Under the pieces are notes generated by a model. It saw nothing but the letters and a program-made list of their open reading frames with translations. It had not been told where the DNA came from and made no database searches. Shown here piece by piece: positions 28,410 through 41,731 of a stretch of DNA of 64,000 nt (its first letter is position 1; each line of letters starts with the position of its first letter). This DNA comes from Amycolatopsis sulphurea (lineage in GTDB: Bacteria; Actinomycetota; Actinomycetes; Mycobacteriales; Pseudonocardiaceae). The DNA is taken from assembly GCF_002564045.1 (NCBI RefSeq), contig NZ_PDJK01000001.1, positions 124,001-188,000 of the forward strand, written 5' to 3'. The translations under genes and the position numbers were made by a program.

Positions 28410-29611
28410 TGACCGCGTCGGGCGGGTCGAAACCGGCGATCGAGCGCCTGCACATCCGCAATTACCGGGTGCTCCGCGACGTGACCTTCGAGACGCTGAC
28501 TCCGTTGACAGTCCTTTTCGGACCGAACGGCAGCGGCAAGTCGACGGTCTTCGACGTCTTCGCCTTCCTCCACGAGGCCTTCACCACCAACCTGCGCCGG
28601 GCCTGGGACGGGCGGAATCGGATCGCCGAGATCCGGAGCCGGGGTGCCGAAGGCCCGGTGGAGTTCGAGCTGAAGTACCACGATCCCAGTACGAATCGGC
28701 TCATCACCTACCAGCTGGCGATCGATGAGGAATCGGGCTCGCCGGTGGTGGAGCGCGAACTCTTGCGGTGGACTACGAACCCGGGCCAGGGGCGGCCGAC
28801 CGAGATCTTGAAGTTCTCGCGCGGCGAAGGTGCGGTCTACGACGAGCAGGCGGGCGCCAAGAGCCCGGAGCGGCTGGACAGCGCCGATCTCCTGGCCGTC
28901 AGCAGCCTCGGGCAGCTGAGCAGGTATCCGCAGGTCGCTGCCCTGCGGCGGTTCATCACCGGCTGGTACCTGTCCTATCTGAACATCGACCAGGTCCGGC
29001 AGCAGCCGATGGCGGGTCCCCAGGAGAAGCTGTCGGTCACCGGTGACAACCTGGCCAACGTCATCCAGTACCTGGCCGATCGCCATCCCGAGCGGTTGCA
29101 GGGCATCTTCGACGTCCTGAGCCAGCGGATACCGGGTCTGGAACGAGTCGATTCGGAGCAGATGCCGGACGGCAGACTGCTTCTGCGGCTCAAGGACCGG
29201 CCGTTCGACACGCCGATGCTGGCCAAGTTCATCTCCGATGGAACGTTGAAGTTGCTGGCCTACCTGACGGTGCTCTTCGATCCCGCCCCGGCACCGATCG
29301 TCGGCATCGAGGAACCGGAGAACCAGCTGCATCCGAGGCTGCTCTACCCGCTGGCCGAGGAGGTTCGCGCCGCTTCGGCGGAGAGCCAGATACTGGTGAC
29401 GACGCACTCCCCGTACTTCGCGGATGCTCTCCGTCCGGAAGAGATGTGGGCGCTTTACCGCGATGAGGACGGCTTCACCCAGTGCTCGCGTGCGTCCGAG
29501 AACCGCCGGCTGATGGCGATGGTCGATGCCGGCGGGTCGTTGGGCAGCCTGTGGATGGAGGGCTACTTCGGGGTCGGGGATCCCTTGACTAGATCTGGGC
29601 GACCGATATGA
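28409..29611 (+). CDS. ABC-type AAA ATPase (AAA_21/RecF-like), first gene of an ATPase-TOPRIM pair
   Basis: The 400-residue protein is an SMC/RecF/OLD-type ATPase head without a long coiled coil. Walker A is GPNGSGKST (38-46), the signature loop FISDGTLKLL (274-283), Walker B PIVGIEEPE (296-304) with Glu301/302, and the H-loop TTHSPYF with His333. N-terminal strands IERLHIRNYRVLRDV are typical of the family. Such ATPases partner nucleases in OLD, Gabija, PARIS and related anti-phage systems. The ATG shares a base with the carA stop and the end overlaps a DUF4276 gene by four bases. It splits carA from carB. Its exact role is unknown. Confidence 0.9.
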
Positions 29612-30233
29612 ACCTCGGTCCGCTGACCCTCGACGTACTGGTGGAAGAGCCGTCCGCGAAAGCGGCATTGGCGCACCTCGTCCCGAAGATCGTGCCCGGC
29701 GTCGCCTTCCAGGTCATCGGCTTCCAGGGCAAGACGACGATGCTCAAGGAGCTTCCTCAGCGGTTCGCGGGGTATGCGGCCCGAGTTCGGTGGGAGAAGG
29801 TGAAGGTCGCCGTCCTCGTCGATCGAGACGAGGAGAATTGCCGTGAACTCAAGGACCGGCTCCTGACGATGGCCAAGGACAAAGGGCTCACCGCCGTTTC
29901 GGCTTCCGCTGACCCGGACGTCCTGATCAGGATCGTCATCGAAGAACTGGAGTCGTGGTTCTTCGGTGACGTTCCCGCACTGCGTGCCGCTTATCCGCGG
30001 GTTCCGGCCTCGTTGCACAAGCAGCAGCCGTTCCGGGATCCCGACCGGATCGCCGGTGGGACCTGGGAGAGGCTGGGACAGGTGCTCGCCGCGCGTGGTT
30101 ATCACCGGTCCGGATTGCAGAAGCTGCTCCTGGCATCCGACATCGCCCCGCACATGGACGTAGAGAACAACCGCTCCGCAAGCTTCCAGGCCTTCCGTGA
30201 TGGTCTGCGGCGCCTGGTGAAAGAAGGAAACTG

Positions 30234-30234
<1 letters not shown>
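29608..30234 (+). CDS. DUF4276 family TOPRIM-like protein, second gene of the pair
   Basis: The 208-residue protein has the layout of a TOPRIM metal-dependent nuclease-like domain: an N-terminal Glu in [11 protein letters not shown] (13/14), the DxD motif [10 protein letters not shown] (Asp72, Asp74), and [11 protein letters not shown] (112-121), a DUF4276 hallmark. A final [18 protein letters not shown] follows. In OLD-type defence nucleases the TOPRIM is fused to the ATPase; here it is a separate, translationally coupled subunit. It ends on the carB start (TGATG) and supplies carB with its ribosome-binding site. Nuclease activity is inferred from the residues, not shown. Confidence 0.87.
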
Positions 30235-33559
<3,325 letters not shown>

Positions 33560-33563
<4 letters not shown>

Positions 33564-34402
33564 CCGTACGGTTCGGGGCACGGCTGGCGGCTGCGGTCGC
33601 CGCCCGTGGCCCGCTGTGCGCCGGAATCGACCCGCATCCGGGCCTGATCGAGTCGTGGGGCCTTCCGCTGGACGCCAGTGGGCTGGAACGGTTCGCCCTC
33701 GGCGCCGCGGAGGCGCTGGGCGCGGTCGTTTCGATCGTGAAGCCGCAGTCGGCGTTCTTCGAAGCGTTCGGCCCGGCGGGCGTGGCGGTGCTGGAGCGCG
33801 TCATCGACACCGTGCACGACGCGGGCGCGCTGGTGCTGCTCGACGTGAAACGTGGCGACATCGGCTCCACTATGGCCGCGTACACCGCCGCGTACGTGGC
33901 CGAAAAGGCAGCATTTACGGCCGATGCGGCCACAGTTTCGCCGTATTTGGGTTTCGGGTCGCTCGACTCGGCCGTAGCAGCAGCACGTGAAGCGGGCAAT
34001 GGGCTGTTCGTGCTTGCACGGACGTCGAATCCCGAAGCGCATGCGTTGCAGAGCGCGCGGCTGCCGGACGGCCGTACGGTGGCTCAGAGCGTCGTGGACG
34101 CGGCCGCGGAGCACAACGCAGGGGTGGAGCCTTACGGCGACGTCGGCGTGGTCGTAGGGGCGACCGTGGCGCCCGGAGAAGTGGATCTGGCGCGGCTCAA
34201 CGGCCCGGTGCTGGCACCCGGGTTCGGCGCGCAGGGCGCGACAGTGGCCGATCTGCACGCGGTGTTCGGCCCTGACCTGCCCGGACTGCTGCCCGCTTCG
34301 TCCCGCGAGTTGCTGCGCCACGGACCGGACGCGGACGCGTTACGCCGTGCGGCGCAACGCGTTGCCGACCAGCTGGCGGGAATGCGGGAAAACGGCCTTT
34401 AG
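33560..34402 (+). CDS. pyrF: Orotidine 5'-phosphate decarboxylase, type 2
   Basis: PyrF decarboxylates OMP to UMP, the last step of the pathway. The 280-residue length and the motif [16 protein letters not shown], with the catalytic DxKxxD residues, identify the longer type 2 enzymes known from mycobacteria. [11 protein letters not shown] and the late phosphate-binding region [10 protein letters not shown] also fit. The GTG overlaps the carB stop. It ends the operon; a 107-base gap with a small hairpin separates it from mihF. PyrD and PyrE are not in the window. Confidence 0.95.
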
Positions 34403-34509
34403 CAGGCCCCGAAATCCCGTTGTAGCGGCCACCCCCGCATTGTGGCCCCTGCTCAGGGGTGGGTACCGTCGCGTCACCCACCCAGATGTGAGAACTACCG
34501 GAGGAAAAC

Positions 34510-34827
34510 GTGGCACTTCCCCAGCTGACAGAGGAACAGCGTGCTGCGGCGCTGGAGAAGGCCGCCGCCGCCCGCCGCATCCGTGCTGAGCTGAAGGAGC
34601 GGCTGAAGCGGGGCGGTACCACTCTGGTCGACGTGCTGAAGCAGGCCGAGGAGAACGAGGTTCTCGGCAAGATGAAGGTGTCGGCCCTGCTCGAGGCGCT
34701 CCCCGGCGTCGGCAAGGTCCGCGCCCAGCAGACCATGGAACGACTGGAGATCGCCCCCAGCCGCAGGCTCCGCGGGCTCGGCGACCGGCAGCGCAAGGCA
34801 CTGCTGGCCGAGTTCAGCGGCGAGTGA
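34510..34827 (+). CDS. mihF: Actinobacterial integration host factor (mIHF)
   Basis: mIHF is a nucleoid-associated DNA-bending protein essential in mycobacteria and tied to development in Streptomyces. The 105-residue protein has the family core [36 protein letters not shown], a helix-two-turn-helix, and [16 protein letters not shown], preceded by a basic helix. The GTG at 34510 follows GGAGGAAA. An 8-bp inverted repeat (GGGTGGGT/ACCCACCC, 34457-34483) lies in the leader. The stop overlaps the gmk start, so the two are co-translated. Confidence 0.96.
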   Translation: MALPQLTEEQRAAALEKAAAARRIRAELKERLKRGGTTLVDVLKQAEENEVLGKMKVSALLEALPGVGKVRAQQTMERLEIAPSRRLRGLGDRQRKALLAEFSGE

Positions 34828-35486
34828 GCGGCGCCGGTCGGGACCACCCGGTGACCCGGGGGACCGGCCACGACGGTGAGCCGGGGGCGAGAGAACTCTC
34901 CCGCCCCCGGCTCACCGTCGTCTCGGGGCCTTCCGGGGTCGGGAAGTCGAGTGTGGTGGGGCGGCTGCGGCTGCTCGATCCGGACATCTACTTCAGCGTC
35001 TCGGTCACCACCCGGTCCCCGCGGCCGGGCGAGGTGGAGGGCAGTCACTACCACTTCGTGGACGGCGCGGAGTTCGACCGGATGGTCGCGCAGGGCCGGC
35101 TGCTGGAATGGGCCGAGTTCGCCGGCAACCGGTACGGCACCCCGCGCGAGCCGGTGGAGCGGGCACTCGCCGAAGGCCGCCCGGCGGTGCTGGAGATCGA
35201 ACTGCAGGGCGCGCGGCAGGTGCGCGCGGCGATGCCGGAGGCACGGCTGGTGATGCTGATGCCGCCGTCCTGGGACGAACTGGTCGGCCGGCTCACCGGG
35301 CGCGGCACCGAGGACGAGGCCGCGGTGCGCCGCCGGCTGGCCGAGGCGGAGCGCGAACTGGCCGCCGCCGGCGAGTTCGACGTGCGGCTGGTGAACGCCG
35401 ACGTGGGGACGGCCGCGCAGCGGTTGCTAGACTTGATGACCGGTGGCGAACTCTCCGCCACCGCCATCCCGGACGATACGGAGTAG
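34824..35486 (+). CDS. gmk: Guanylate kinase
   Basis: Gmk phosphorylates GMP to GDP. The 220-residue protein has the P-loop [13 protein letters not shown] (about 33-45), the GMP-binding [22 protein letters not shown] block and the lid region. About 30 extra N-terminal residues precede the core; their codons contain a very long hairpin (34871-34920). The GTG at 34824 overlaps the mihF stop; the GTG at 34851 is an alternative but lacks a ribosome-binding site. rpoZ follows closely. Confidence 0.95.
   Translation: MSGAGRDHPVTRGTGHDGEPGARELSRPRLTVVSGPSGVGKSSVVGRLRLLDPDIYFSVSVTTRSPRPGEVEGSHYHFVDGAEFDRMVAQGRLLEWAEFAGNRYGTPREPVERALAEGRPAVLEIELQGARQVRAAMPEARLVMLMPPSWDELVGRLTGRGTEDEAAVRRRLAEAERELAAAGEFDVRLVNADVGTAAQRLLDLMTGGELSATAIPDDTE
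34871..34920 (+). promoter_or_regulatory. Long perfect hairpin inside the 5' coding part of gmk
   Basis: Eighteen bases (34871-34888) pair perfectly with 34903-34920, and the 14-base loop contains a further GAGAG/CTCTC pair. The element spans about codons 16-33 of gmk, just before the P-loop. Such a structure could attenuate transcription or slow translation. Confidence 0.8.
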
Positions 35487-35491
35487 CACGA

Positions 35492-35761
35492 GTGGCTGTG
35501 CAACAGGCGACGCTGGAAGAGCTCGAAGGCATCACCAACCCGCCGATCGACGACCTGCTCGAGAAGGTCTCCTCGAAGTACGCGCTGGTGATCTACTCGG
35601 CCAAGCGGGCCCGGCAGATCAACGACTACTACGCGCAGCTCGGCGAGGGCCTGCTGGAGTACGTCGGCCCGCTGGTGGAGCCCGGTCCCCGGGAGAAGCC
35701 GCTGTCGATCGCGCTGCGCGAGATTCACGGCGGGCTGCTGGAGCACACCGAGGGTGAGTGA
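35492..35761 (+). CDS. rpoZ: RNA polymerase omega subunit
   Basis: Omega assists folding of beta-prime and, in other bacteria, ppGpp binding. The 89-residue protein has the family core [38 protein letters not shown] and ends near EHTEGE, normal for actinobacteria. The GTG at 35492 follows GGAG at 8 bases. It lies 5 bases after gmk and overlaps coaBC by 8 bases; gmk-rpoZ-coaBC is the common order. Confidence 0.96.
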   Translation: MAVQQATLEELEGITNPPIDDLLEKVSSKYALVIYSAKRARQINDYYAQLGEGLLEYVGPLVEPGPREKPLSIALREIHGGLLEHTEGE

Positions 35762-36980
35762 CGCCCGGCCCAGGATCGTCTTGGGCGTCGGCGGCGGGAT
35801 CGCCGCCTACAAGGCGTGCGAGGTCCTGCGGGGCCTCACCGAATCCGGGCACGACGTCCGCGTGGTGCCCACCGCCGCCGCGCTGAACTTCGTCGGCGCG
35901 GCGACTTTCGAGGCGCTGTCCGGGCATCCGGTGCACACCGGGGTATTCACCGACGTGCCTCAGGTGCAGCATGTCCGCGTCGGCCAGGAGGCCGACTTGG
36001 TGCTCGTCGTCCCGGCGACCGCGGACCTGCTGGCCAAAGCCGCGCATGGGCTGGCCGACGACCTGCTCACCACCACCCTGCTCACCGCCCGCTGCCCGGT
36101 CGCGTTCTTCCCGGCCATGCACACCGAGATGTGGGAGCACCCGGCCACCCGGGACAACGTCGCGCTGCTGCGCTCGCGCGGGAGCGTCGTCACCGAACCG
36201 GCCGCGGGCCGGCTGACCGGGGTGGACACCGGCAAGGGCCGGCTGGCCGACCCGGCCGAGATCGTCGACCTGGCCCGGTTGCTGCTCGAAGCGCCGCGGG
36301 CGCTGCCGCGGGACCTCACGGGCCTGCGCGTGGTGATCTCCGCCGGCGGCACCCGGGAGCCGCTGGACCCGGTCCGTTACCTGGGCAATCGCTCGTCCGG
36401 CAAACAGGGCTACGCGCTCGCCCGGGTCGCCGCGCAGCGGGGGGCAGCGGTCACGCTGGTCGCCGGGCACACCGACGCGCTGCCGCCGCCCGCGGGCGTG
36501 ACTTTGCAGCGGGTGTCCACCGCGCTGGAGCTGCGGGCCGCGGTCCGCGCCGCGGCCGCCGAGGCCGACGTGGTGGTGATGGCCGCCGCGGTCGCGGATT
36601 TCCGGCCCGCCTCCCGAGCCGGCCACAAGATCAAGAAGTCCGACGACGCCCCGGATCCGGTCGTCACGCTGGACCGCAACCCGGACATCCTGGCCGAGCT
36701 GGTGCGCGAGCGCCGGGCCGGGCAGACGGTGGTCGGCTTCGCCGCGGAGACCGGCGACGAGCACGGCAGCGTGCTCGACCACGCGCGGGCGAAGCTGCGC
36801 CGGAAGGGCGCCGACCTGCTGGTGGTCAACGCGGTCGGCGACGGCAAGGCGTTCGGCACCGAGGACAATTCGGGCTGGCTGCTGGCCGCCGACGGCACCG
36901 AAGCGCCCATCCCGCTCGGGACGAAGGCCCGGCTGGCGGCCACATTGTGGGACGCGGTGGTGGTTTTGCGCTCGCGTTGA
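35754..36980 (+). CDS. coaBC: Phosphopantothenoylcysteine decarboxylase/phosphopantothenate-cysteine ligase
   Basis: CoaBC performs two steps of coenzyme A synthesis. The 408-residue protein has the N-terminal flavin-dependent CoaC domain ([31 protein letters not shown]) and the C-terminal CoaB domain beginning [27 protein letters not shown], with AAVADFRP later. Both domains look intact. It overlaps the end of rpoZ by 8 bases and precedes metK by 97 bases. Confidence 0.96.
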   Translation: MSDARPRIVLGVGGGIAAYKACEVLRGLTESGHDVRVVPTAAALNFVGAATFEALSGHPVHTGVFTDVPQVQHVRVGQEADLVLVVPATADLLAKAAHGLADDLLTTTLLTARCPVAFFPAMHTEMWEHPATRDNVALLRSRGSVVTEPAAGRLTGVDTGKGRLADPAEIVDLARLLLEAPRALPRDLTGLRVVISAGGTREPLDPVRYLGNRSSGKQGYALARVAAQRGAAVTLVAGHTDALPPPAGVTLQRVSTALELRAAVRAAAAEADVVVMAAAVADFRPASRAGHKIKKSDDAPDPVVTLDRNPDILAELVRERRAGQTVVGFAAETGDEHGSVLDHARAKLRRKGADLLVVNAVGDGKAFGTEDNSGWLLAADGTEAPIPLGTKARLAATLWDAVVVLRSR

Positions 36981-37077
36981 CCGGCGGACGAGTTCCGCTC
37001 GGTAAGGTGGGTCAGGCAAACGGGGGGACCGGAGAGCGCTCTTCGGTACCGAGTCGAACCGAGGGAGTGGCGAAGTC

Positions 37078-38280
37078 GTGACTGGGTCCACGAAAAGACT
37101 GTTCACGTCGGAATCGGTCACCGAGGGTCACCCCGACAAGATCTGTGACGCGATCAGCGACTCGATCCTGGACGGGCTGCTCACGAAGGATCCGCGCAGC
37201 CGGGTCGCCGTCGAGACCCTGATCACCACCGGCCAGGTGCATGTGGCCGGTGAGGTGACCACCGAGGCGTACGCGGACATCCCGACCATCGTGCGGGACG
37301 TGATCCTGCGTATCGGCTACGACTCGTCGGCGAAGGGCTTCGACGGCAATTCGTGTGGTGTGAACGTGGCGATCGGCGCGCAGTCCCCGGACATCGCCCA
37401 GGGCGTCGACACCGCCTACGAGTCCCGGGTGGAGAGCGACGAGGACGAGATCAACCGGCAGGGCGCGGGCGACCAGGGCCTGATGTTCGGCTACGCCTGC
37501 TCGGACACCCCGGAGCTGATGCCGCTGCCGATCGCGCTGGCGCACCGGCTGTCGCGGCGGCTGAGCGCGGTCCGCAAGGACGGCGTGCTGCCCTACCTGC
37601 GCCCGGACGGCAAGACCCAGGTGACCATCGAGTACGCCGGGGAGCAGCCGGTGCGGCTGGACACCGTGGTGGTCTCCACCCAGCACGCGGACGGGATCGA
37701 CCTCGAGCAGATGCTCGGCGTGGACGTCCGGCAGCACGTGGTGGAGCCGGAGCTGGCGGGCCTGGAGCTGGACACCACGGACTCGCGGCTGCTGGTGAAC
37801 CCGACCGGCCGGTTCGTGATCGGCGGCCCGATGGGCGACGCCGGGCTGACCGGGCGGAAGATCATCGTGGACACCTACGGCGGTATGGCCCGGCACGGCG
37901 GGGGCGCGTTCTCGGGCAAGGACCCGTCCAAGGTGGACCGCTCCGCGGCGTACGCGATGCGCTGGGTGGCGAAGAACGTGGTCGCCGCGGGCCTGGCCGG
38001 GCGGGTCGAGGTGCAGATCGCGTACGCGATCGGCAAGGCCGCCCCGGTGGGCCTGTTCGTGGAGACCTTCGGCACCGAGACGGTGGACCCGAGCAAGATC
38101 CAGTCCGCCATCAGCGAGGTCTTCGACCTGCGCCCGGCCGCGATCATCCGTGACCTGGACCTGCTGCGCCCGATCTACGCGCCGACCGCGGCGTACGGCC
38201 ACTTCGGCCGCCCGGATCTGGACCTCCCGTGGGAGAGCATCGCTCGCGCCGAGGCGCTGCGCTCCCTCGCCGGCGCCTGA
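37078..38280 (+). CDS. metK: S-adenosylmethionine synthetase
   Basis: MetK joins methionine and ATP to form S-adenosylmethionine. The 400-residue protein has the three-domain family layout with [24 protein letters not shown] at the start, the [13 protein letters not shown] signature, and [20 protein letters not shown]. The GTG at 37078 begins at the family's normal N-terminus. The 97-base leader shows no SAM riboswitch that I recognise. A 47-bp palindrome lies 22 bases beyond the stop. Confidence 0.97.
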   Translation: MTGSTKRLFTSESVTEGHPDKICDAISDSILDGLLTKDPRSRVAVETLITTGQVHVAGEVTTEAYADIPTIVRDVILRIGYDSSAKGFDGNSCGVNVAIGAQSPDIAQGVDTAYESRVESDEDEINRQGAGDQGLMFGYACSDTPELMPLPIALAHRLSRRLSAVRKDGVLPYLRPDGKTQVTIEYAGEQPVRLDTVVVSTQHADGIDLEQMLGVDVRQHVVEPELAGLELDTTDSRLLVNPTGRFVIGGPMGDAGLTGRKIIVDTYGGMARHGGGAFSGKDPSKVDRSAAYAMRWVAKNVVAAGLAGRVEVQIAYAIGKAAPVGLFVETFGTETVDPSKIQSAISEVFDLRPAAIIRDLDLLRPIYAPTAAYGHFGRPDLDLPWESIARAEALRSLAGA

Positions 38281-38301
38281 TCCCTCCGCTTTTGCTTGGC
38301 T

Positions 38302-38348
38302 GTGAAGGGGCCCTTCACGGACTCAGAGTCCGTGAAGGGCCCCTTCAC
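38302..38348. repeat. 47-bp double palindrome, copy 3
   Basis: Both arms are clean (GTGAAGGGGCCCTTCAC and GTGAAGGGCCCCTTCAC) with the core ACTCAGAGT. Flanking GCT and AGC extend the symmetry. It sits between metK and priA. Confidence 0.95.
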
Positions 38349-38395
38349 AGCGTTCGGCAGCGAGGGTGTCGGGGTGGTCTGGTAAAGATCTCCGG

Positions 38396-40489
38396 GTGAG
38401 CAGCTCCGAATCCGCCCCGCTGTGGGACCTGCCGGAGCCTTCGCGCGCCGTGCCGGAGCCGAAGGCCCGACCGGCGAAGAAGAAGCCTGCCCGGTCCCGG
38501 AGAGGCCAGCTGCAGCCCGCGCCGGAGCTGCCGGTCGCGCGGGTCGTCGTCGATCTGCCGCTCGCGCATCTGGATCGGCCGTTCGACTACCAGGTGCCGG
38601 AGAAGCTGCACGAGACCGCGGTGCCCGGCTGCCGGGTGCGGGTGCGGTTCGCCGGTCAGCTTGTGGACGGCTACCTGCTCGAACGCACCGACACCACCGA
38701 GTACGAGCGGAAGCTGGCGTACCTGGAGCGAGTCACTTCGAGCGAGGCGGTGCTGCCGCCTTCGCTGCATGCGTTGTGCCGTTCGGTGGCCGACCGGTAC
38801 GGCGGCACGCTGTCGGACGTGCTGCGCCTGGCATTGCCGCCCCGGCACGCGAAGGCTGAGGCCGAACCGCCCGCAGAGGCCGCGCCGGTGCCCTCGCCGC
38901 CAGACGGGACGGGCTGGGCGCGGTACGAGCGCGGCGGGGCGTTCCTGGACGCCGTAACCAAGGGCGGCCCGGCCAACGCCGTGTGGCAGGCCTTGCCGGG
39001 TGAGGACTGGCCTCGTCGGCTCGCCGAAGCCGCGGCCGCCGCGGCGGCGCAGGGCCGGGGCGCGGTACTGGTCGTACCGGACCACCGCGACCTTGCACGC
39101 GTCCACGAAGCGTGCGCGAATCTGTTGGGGGACAACGGAGTCGTCGCGTTGATCGCCGGGCTGGGGCCAGCCGAGCGGTACCGGCGCTGGCTCGCCGTGC
39201 TGCGGGGCGCGGTGCGCGTGGTGGTCGGTACGCGCGCGGCGATGTTCGCCCCGGTCGCCGATCCCGGTCTGTTCGTGGTCTGGGACGACGGCGACGATCT
39301 GCACCTTGACCCGCACGCGCCGTACCCGCATGTGCGAGACGTGCTGATGGATCGGGCGCACGCCACCGGATCCGCTTTGCTGGTCGGGGGATTCGCGCGG
39401 ACCGCCGAGGCGCAGCTGCTCGTCGAGTCGGGCTGGGCGCAGGCGGTGCCGGCCGGCCGCACCGCGCTGCGGGCCGCGGCGCCGCGGGTCACGCCGGTGG
39501 GGGAAGACTTCGACGTCGCCCGGGACGAGGCTGCGCGGGTCGCCCGGCTGCCTGCGGTCGCCTTCGAGGCGGCCAGACAGGCGTTCGCCGCTGGGCTGCC
39601 GACGCTGGTGCAGGTGCCGCGGCGAGGGTACGTACCCGGGTTGGCCTGCGGACAGTGTCGGACACCCGCGCACTGCCGCCGGTGCGCCGGCCCGCTCGGG
39701 TTGCCGGGCGGTTCGGCGGACGGGGCGCCGCGGCCGCCCGCGTGCCGGTGGTGCGGCGTGCCGGAGACGGCGTTCCGTTGCCCGGCTTGTGGTTCGGTCC
39801 GGCTGCGGGCCGTGGTCGTCGGGGCGAAGCGGACTGCGGAGGAGATGGGCCGCGCGTTCCCCGGCGTACCGGTACGGACCTCCGGGGCCGCCGAGGTGCT
39901 GGCGACCGTGCCCGGCCGTCCGGCGCTGGTGGTCTGCACTCCGGGCGCGGAGCCGGTCGCCGAAGGGGGGTACGGGGCCGCGTTGCTGCTCGACGGCTGG
40001 GCGCTGCTGGGCAGGCAGGATCTGCGCGCGGCGGAGGAGACACTGCGCCGGTGGATGGCTGCGGCCGCGCTGGTCCGCCCCGCCCTCTCCGGCGGCCGGG
40101 TCGTGGTCGGCGCCGAGGCGGGCCTGCCGGTGGTGCAGGCGCTGGTGCGCTGGGATCCGGCCTGGCACGCCGGGCAGGAGCTGGAGCAGCGCCGCGAACT
40201 GGGCTTCCCCCCGGCGATGCGGATGGCGAGTGTGGAGGGCAGTCCGTCCGCGGTGGGTGCGGTGCTGGATGACCTGTCGTTGCCCGGCACCGGTGAGGTT
40301 CTCGGACCGGTTCCGCTCGGCGAGGAGGACGAGGACGGCAACGCTGTCCGGGAGCGTGCGTTGATCCGGGTCGCGCGTCCGGAGGGGCGTGCGCTGGCCG
40401 TGGCGGTGCACGAGGCGGCTGCTCGCCGGGATGCGCGGAAGGCTGCCGAGCCGATCCGGATTCAGGTGGATCCGCTGGATTTGATCTGA
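38396..40489 (+). CDS. priA: Primosomal protein N' (PriA), actinobacterial type lacking helicase motifs
   Basis: The 697-residue protein has the N-terminal 3'-binding domain (RVVVDLPLAHLDRPFDYQVPE, then VRVRFAGQLVDGYLLER) and the zinc cluster CGQC, CRRC, CRWC and CPAC (about 419-470). The Walker A lysine motif expected near residue 200 is absent, and the DEEH region reads VVWDDGDD. This matches other actinobacterial PriA proteins, which are probably not helicases. The role is replication restart by DNA and partner binding. Start chosen at the GTG at 38396. The last 16 codons recur as decayed copies downstream. fmt is not adjacent, as an accessory block intervenes. Confidence 0.9.
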   Translation: MSSSESAPLWDLPEPSRAVPEPKARPAKKKPARSRRGQLQPAPELPVARVVVDLPLAHLDRPFDYQVPEKLHETAVPGCRVRVRFAGQLVDGYLLERTDTTEYERKLAYLERVTSSEAVLPPSLHALCRSVADRYGGTLSDVLRLALPPRHAKAEAEPPAEAAPVPSPPDGTGWARYERGGAFLDAVTKGGPANAVWQALPGEDWPRRLAEAAAAAAAQGRGAVLVVPDHRDLARVHEACANLLGDNGVVALIAGLGPAERYRRWLAVLRGAVRVVVGTRAAMFAPVADPGLFVVWDDGDDLHLDPHAPYPHVRDVLMDRAHATGSALLVGGFARTAEAQLLVESGWAQAVPAGRTALRAAAPRVTPVGEDFDVARDEAARVARLPAVAFEAARQAFAAGLPTLVQVPRRGYVPGLACGQCRTPAHCRRCAGPLGLPGGSADGAPRPPACRWCGVPETAFRCPACGSVRLRAVVVGAKRTAEEMGRAFPGVPVRTSGAAEVLATVPGRPALVVCTPGAEPVAEGGYGAALLLDGWALLGRQDLRAAEETLRRWMAAAALVRPALSGGRVVVGAEAGLPVVQALVRWDPAWHAGQELEQRRELGFPPAMRMASVEGSPSAVGAVLDDLSLPGTGEVLGPVPLGEEDEDGNAVRERALIRVARPEGRALAVAVHEAAARRDARKAAEPIRIQVDPLDLI

Positions 40490-40940
40490 TGTCGCGGAAT
40501 CCTCCGGTGGTTGCGTACCGCTGGCGGCTGAGTCGGTTTGTGGCTGGGTTGCTGGATGATTGCCGTTGTCCGGCACCAGTTAGGGGTTTTTCGGTGTGGA
40601 GTATGAGGGTGGCGATGGTGTCCGGGAGCGTGCAGTGATTCGGGTCGTGCTGGGACGGCTGCGGAGTTGCTCCGGATTCGGCTGGATCTGCTGGAGGTGA
40701 TCTGATGTCGCGGAACCCTCCGGCGGTTGCGTACCGGTGGCGGCTGAGTCGGTTTGTGGCTGGGTTCCTGGATGATGCCGTTGTCCGGCACCGGTGTTCG
40801 GTGTGGAGGTGTGGAGGTGCGGGTGGCGATGGTGTCCGGGCGTGTGCTGATCCGGATCGCGCTCGGAAAGCCGTCGAGCCGATCCGGATTCGGCTGGACC
40901 CGCTGGATGTGATCCGGCTTCAGGGAATCCCTCGAAGCCG
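40441..40940. repeat. Gene-free tract with decayed tandem copies of the priA 3' end
   Basis: The last codons of priA and the following sequence (about 40441-40590) recur at about 40661-40795 and, more briefly, at about 40830-40915. Shared pieces include CCGATCCGGATTC, GATCTGATGTCGCGGAA and TGGCGGCTGAGTCGGTTTGTGGCTGG. The second copy also holds a shortened version of the preceding priA codons (GTCCGGGAGCGTGC). No gene is supported in 40490-41187. Confidence 0.85.
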
Positions 40941-41173
40941 GACGAGGGCATGACCCGGTTTCCTGCCGCGGCACCGACGCGTTCCAGCGAAGCCGCCCGG
41001 CGATCGACCGGCTGCGGACCGCTATCGGCACACCCTCTCTGGCGATCGCGCGATCCCGGGTGACGAGTGTCCGAAGTAGCCACCCCACGGTGGGTTTGCG
41101 TGACAAGTGCCGGAAAAGAGCCACCCGGACGGGTCAGGCCTGTCCCCCGGTGGGGGGCCGTCGACGTGGGTCC

Positions 41174-41179
41174 TACGCT
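41174..41179 (+). promoter_or_regulatory. -10 hexamer for leaderless GNAT transcript
   Basis: TACGCT lies 8 bases before the ATG at 41188, without a ribosome-binding site between. Confidence 0.45.
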
Positions 41180-41187
41180 GATGCACG

Positions 41188-41730
41188 ATGCCGAAGACCG
41201 ATCTGCGTGCCCGCGGGAGTCGACCCGGCGAGCGGGCGTCCGCCACTGCGATTCGTCCCGCCGGGTGGGCCGATATTCCGGCGCTGGCCGTCGTCCTCGG
41301 CGCGGCGGAGGAGTACTTCACCGGCCGGGTCGCGCGGCAGGAGGAGGGGCTCGGGATCCTGCTCACCGCGTGGTCGGCGGATCTGCCGGTCGGGAATCTG
41401 TACGTCTGGCTGGAAGCCGCCGAAGAGCCGCCGATCCGGCTGTTCCTGCCCGGAGTCCCGCTGCTGATGCACGCGGAAGTCCTTCCCGCGCACCGGAATC
41501 GCGGGATCGGGCGGGCGCTCATCCAGGCCGCCGAGGACCGGCTGGCGGGCCTCGGGTACGCGCGCTGCGCGCTGGCGGTGCGCACGGACAACGGCGAAGC
41601 AGCGCGGCTTTACCACCGGCTCGGCTACCGGGACTGGGGACACGGCACGGTCGCCTGCCGCGCGGAGAACCTCCTCCCGGACGGCAGCTTCGAGATCGAG
41701 ACCTGCCACGTGCTGGTGAAGCCGCTCTGA
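41188..41730 (+). CDS. GNAT family N-acetyltransferase
   Basis: The 180-residue protein has the acetyl-CoA motif A HAEVLPAHRNRGIGRALIQAAE and motif B NGEAARLYHRLGYRDWG, typical of GNAT enzymes that acetylate small molecules or protein N-termini. The first 25 residues are basic and poorly conserved-looking, so a start slightly downstream is possible, but the -10 hexamer fits the ATG at 41188. It converges with the glycosyltransferase-like gene, stops being 1 base apart. Substrate unknown. Confidence 0.87.
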   Translation: MPKTDLRARGSRPGERASATAIRPAGWADIPALAVVLGAAEEYFTGRVARQEEGLGILLTAWSADLPVGNLYVWLEAAEEPPIRLFLPGVPLLMHAEVLPAHRNRGIGRALIQAAEDRLAGLGYARCALAVRTDNGEAARLYHRLGYRDWGHGTVACRAENLLPDGSFEIETCHVLVKPL

Positions 41731-41731
41731 C

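Noticed and set aside
36981..37077. SAM riboswitch in the metK leader
   Set aside because: The 97 bases do not show the conserved cores of the SAM riboswitch classes I know; a covariance-model search would settle it.
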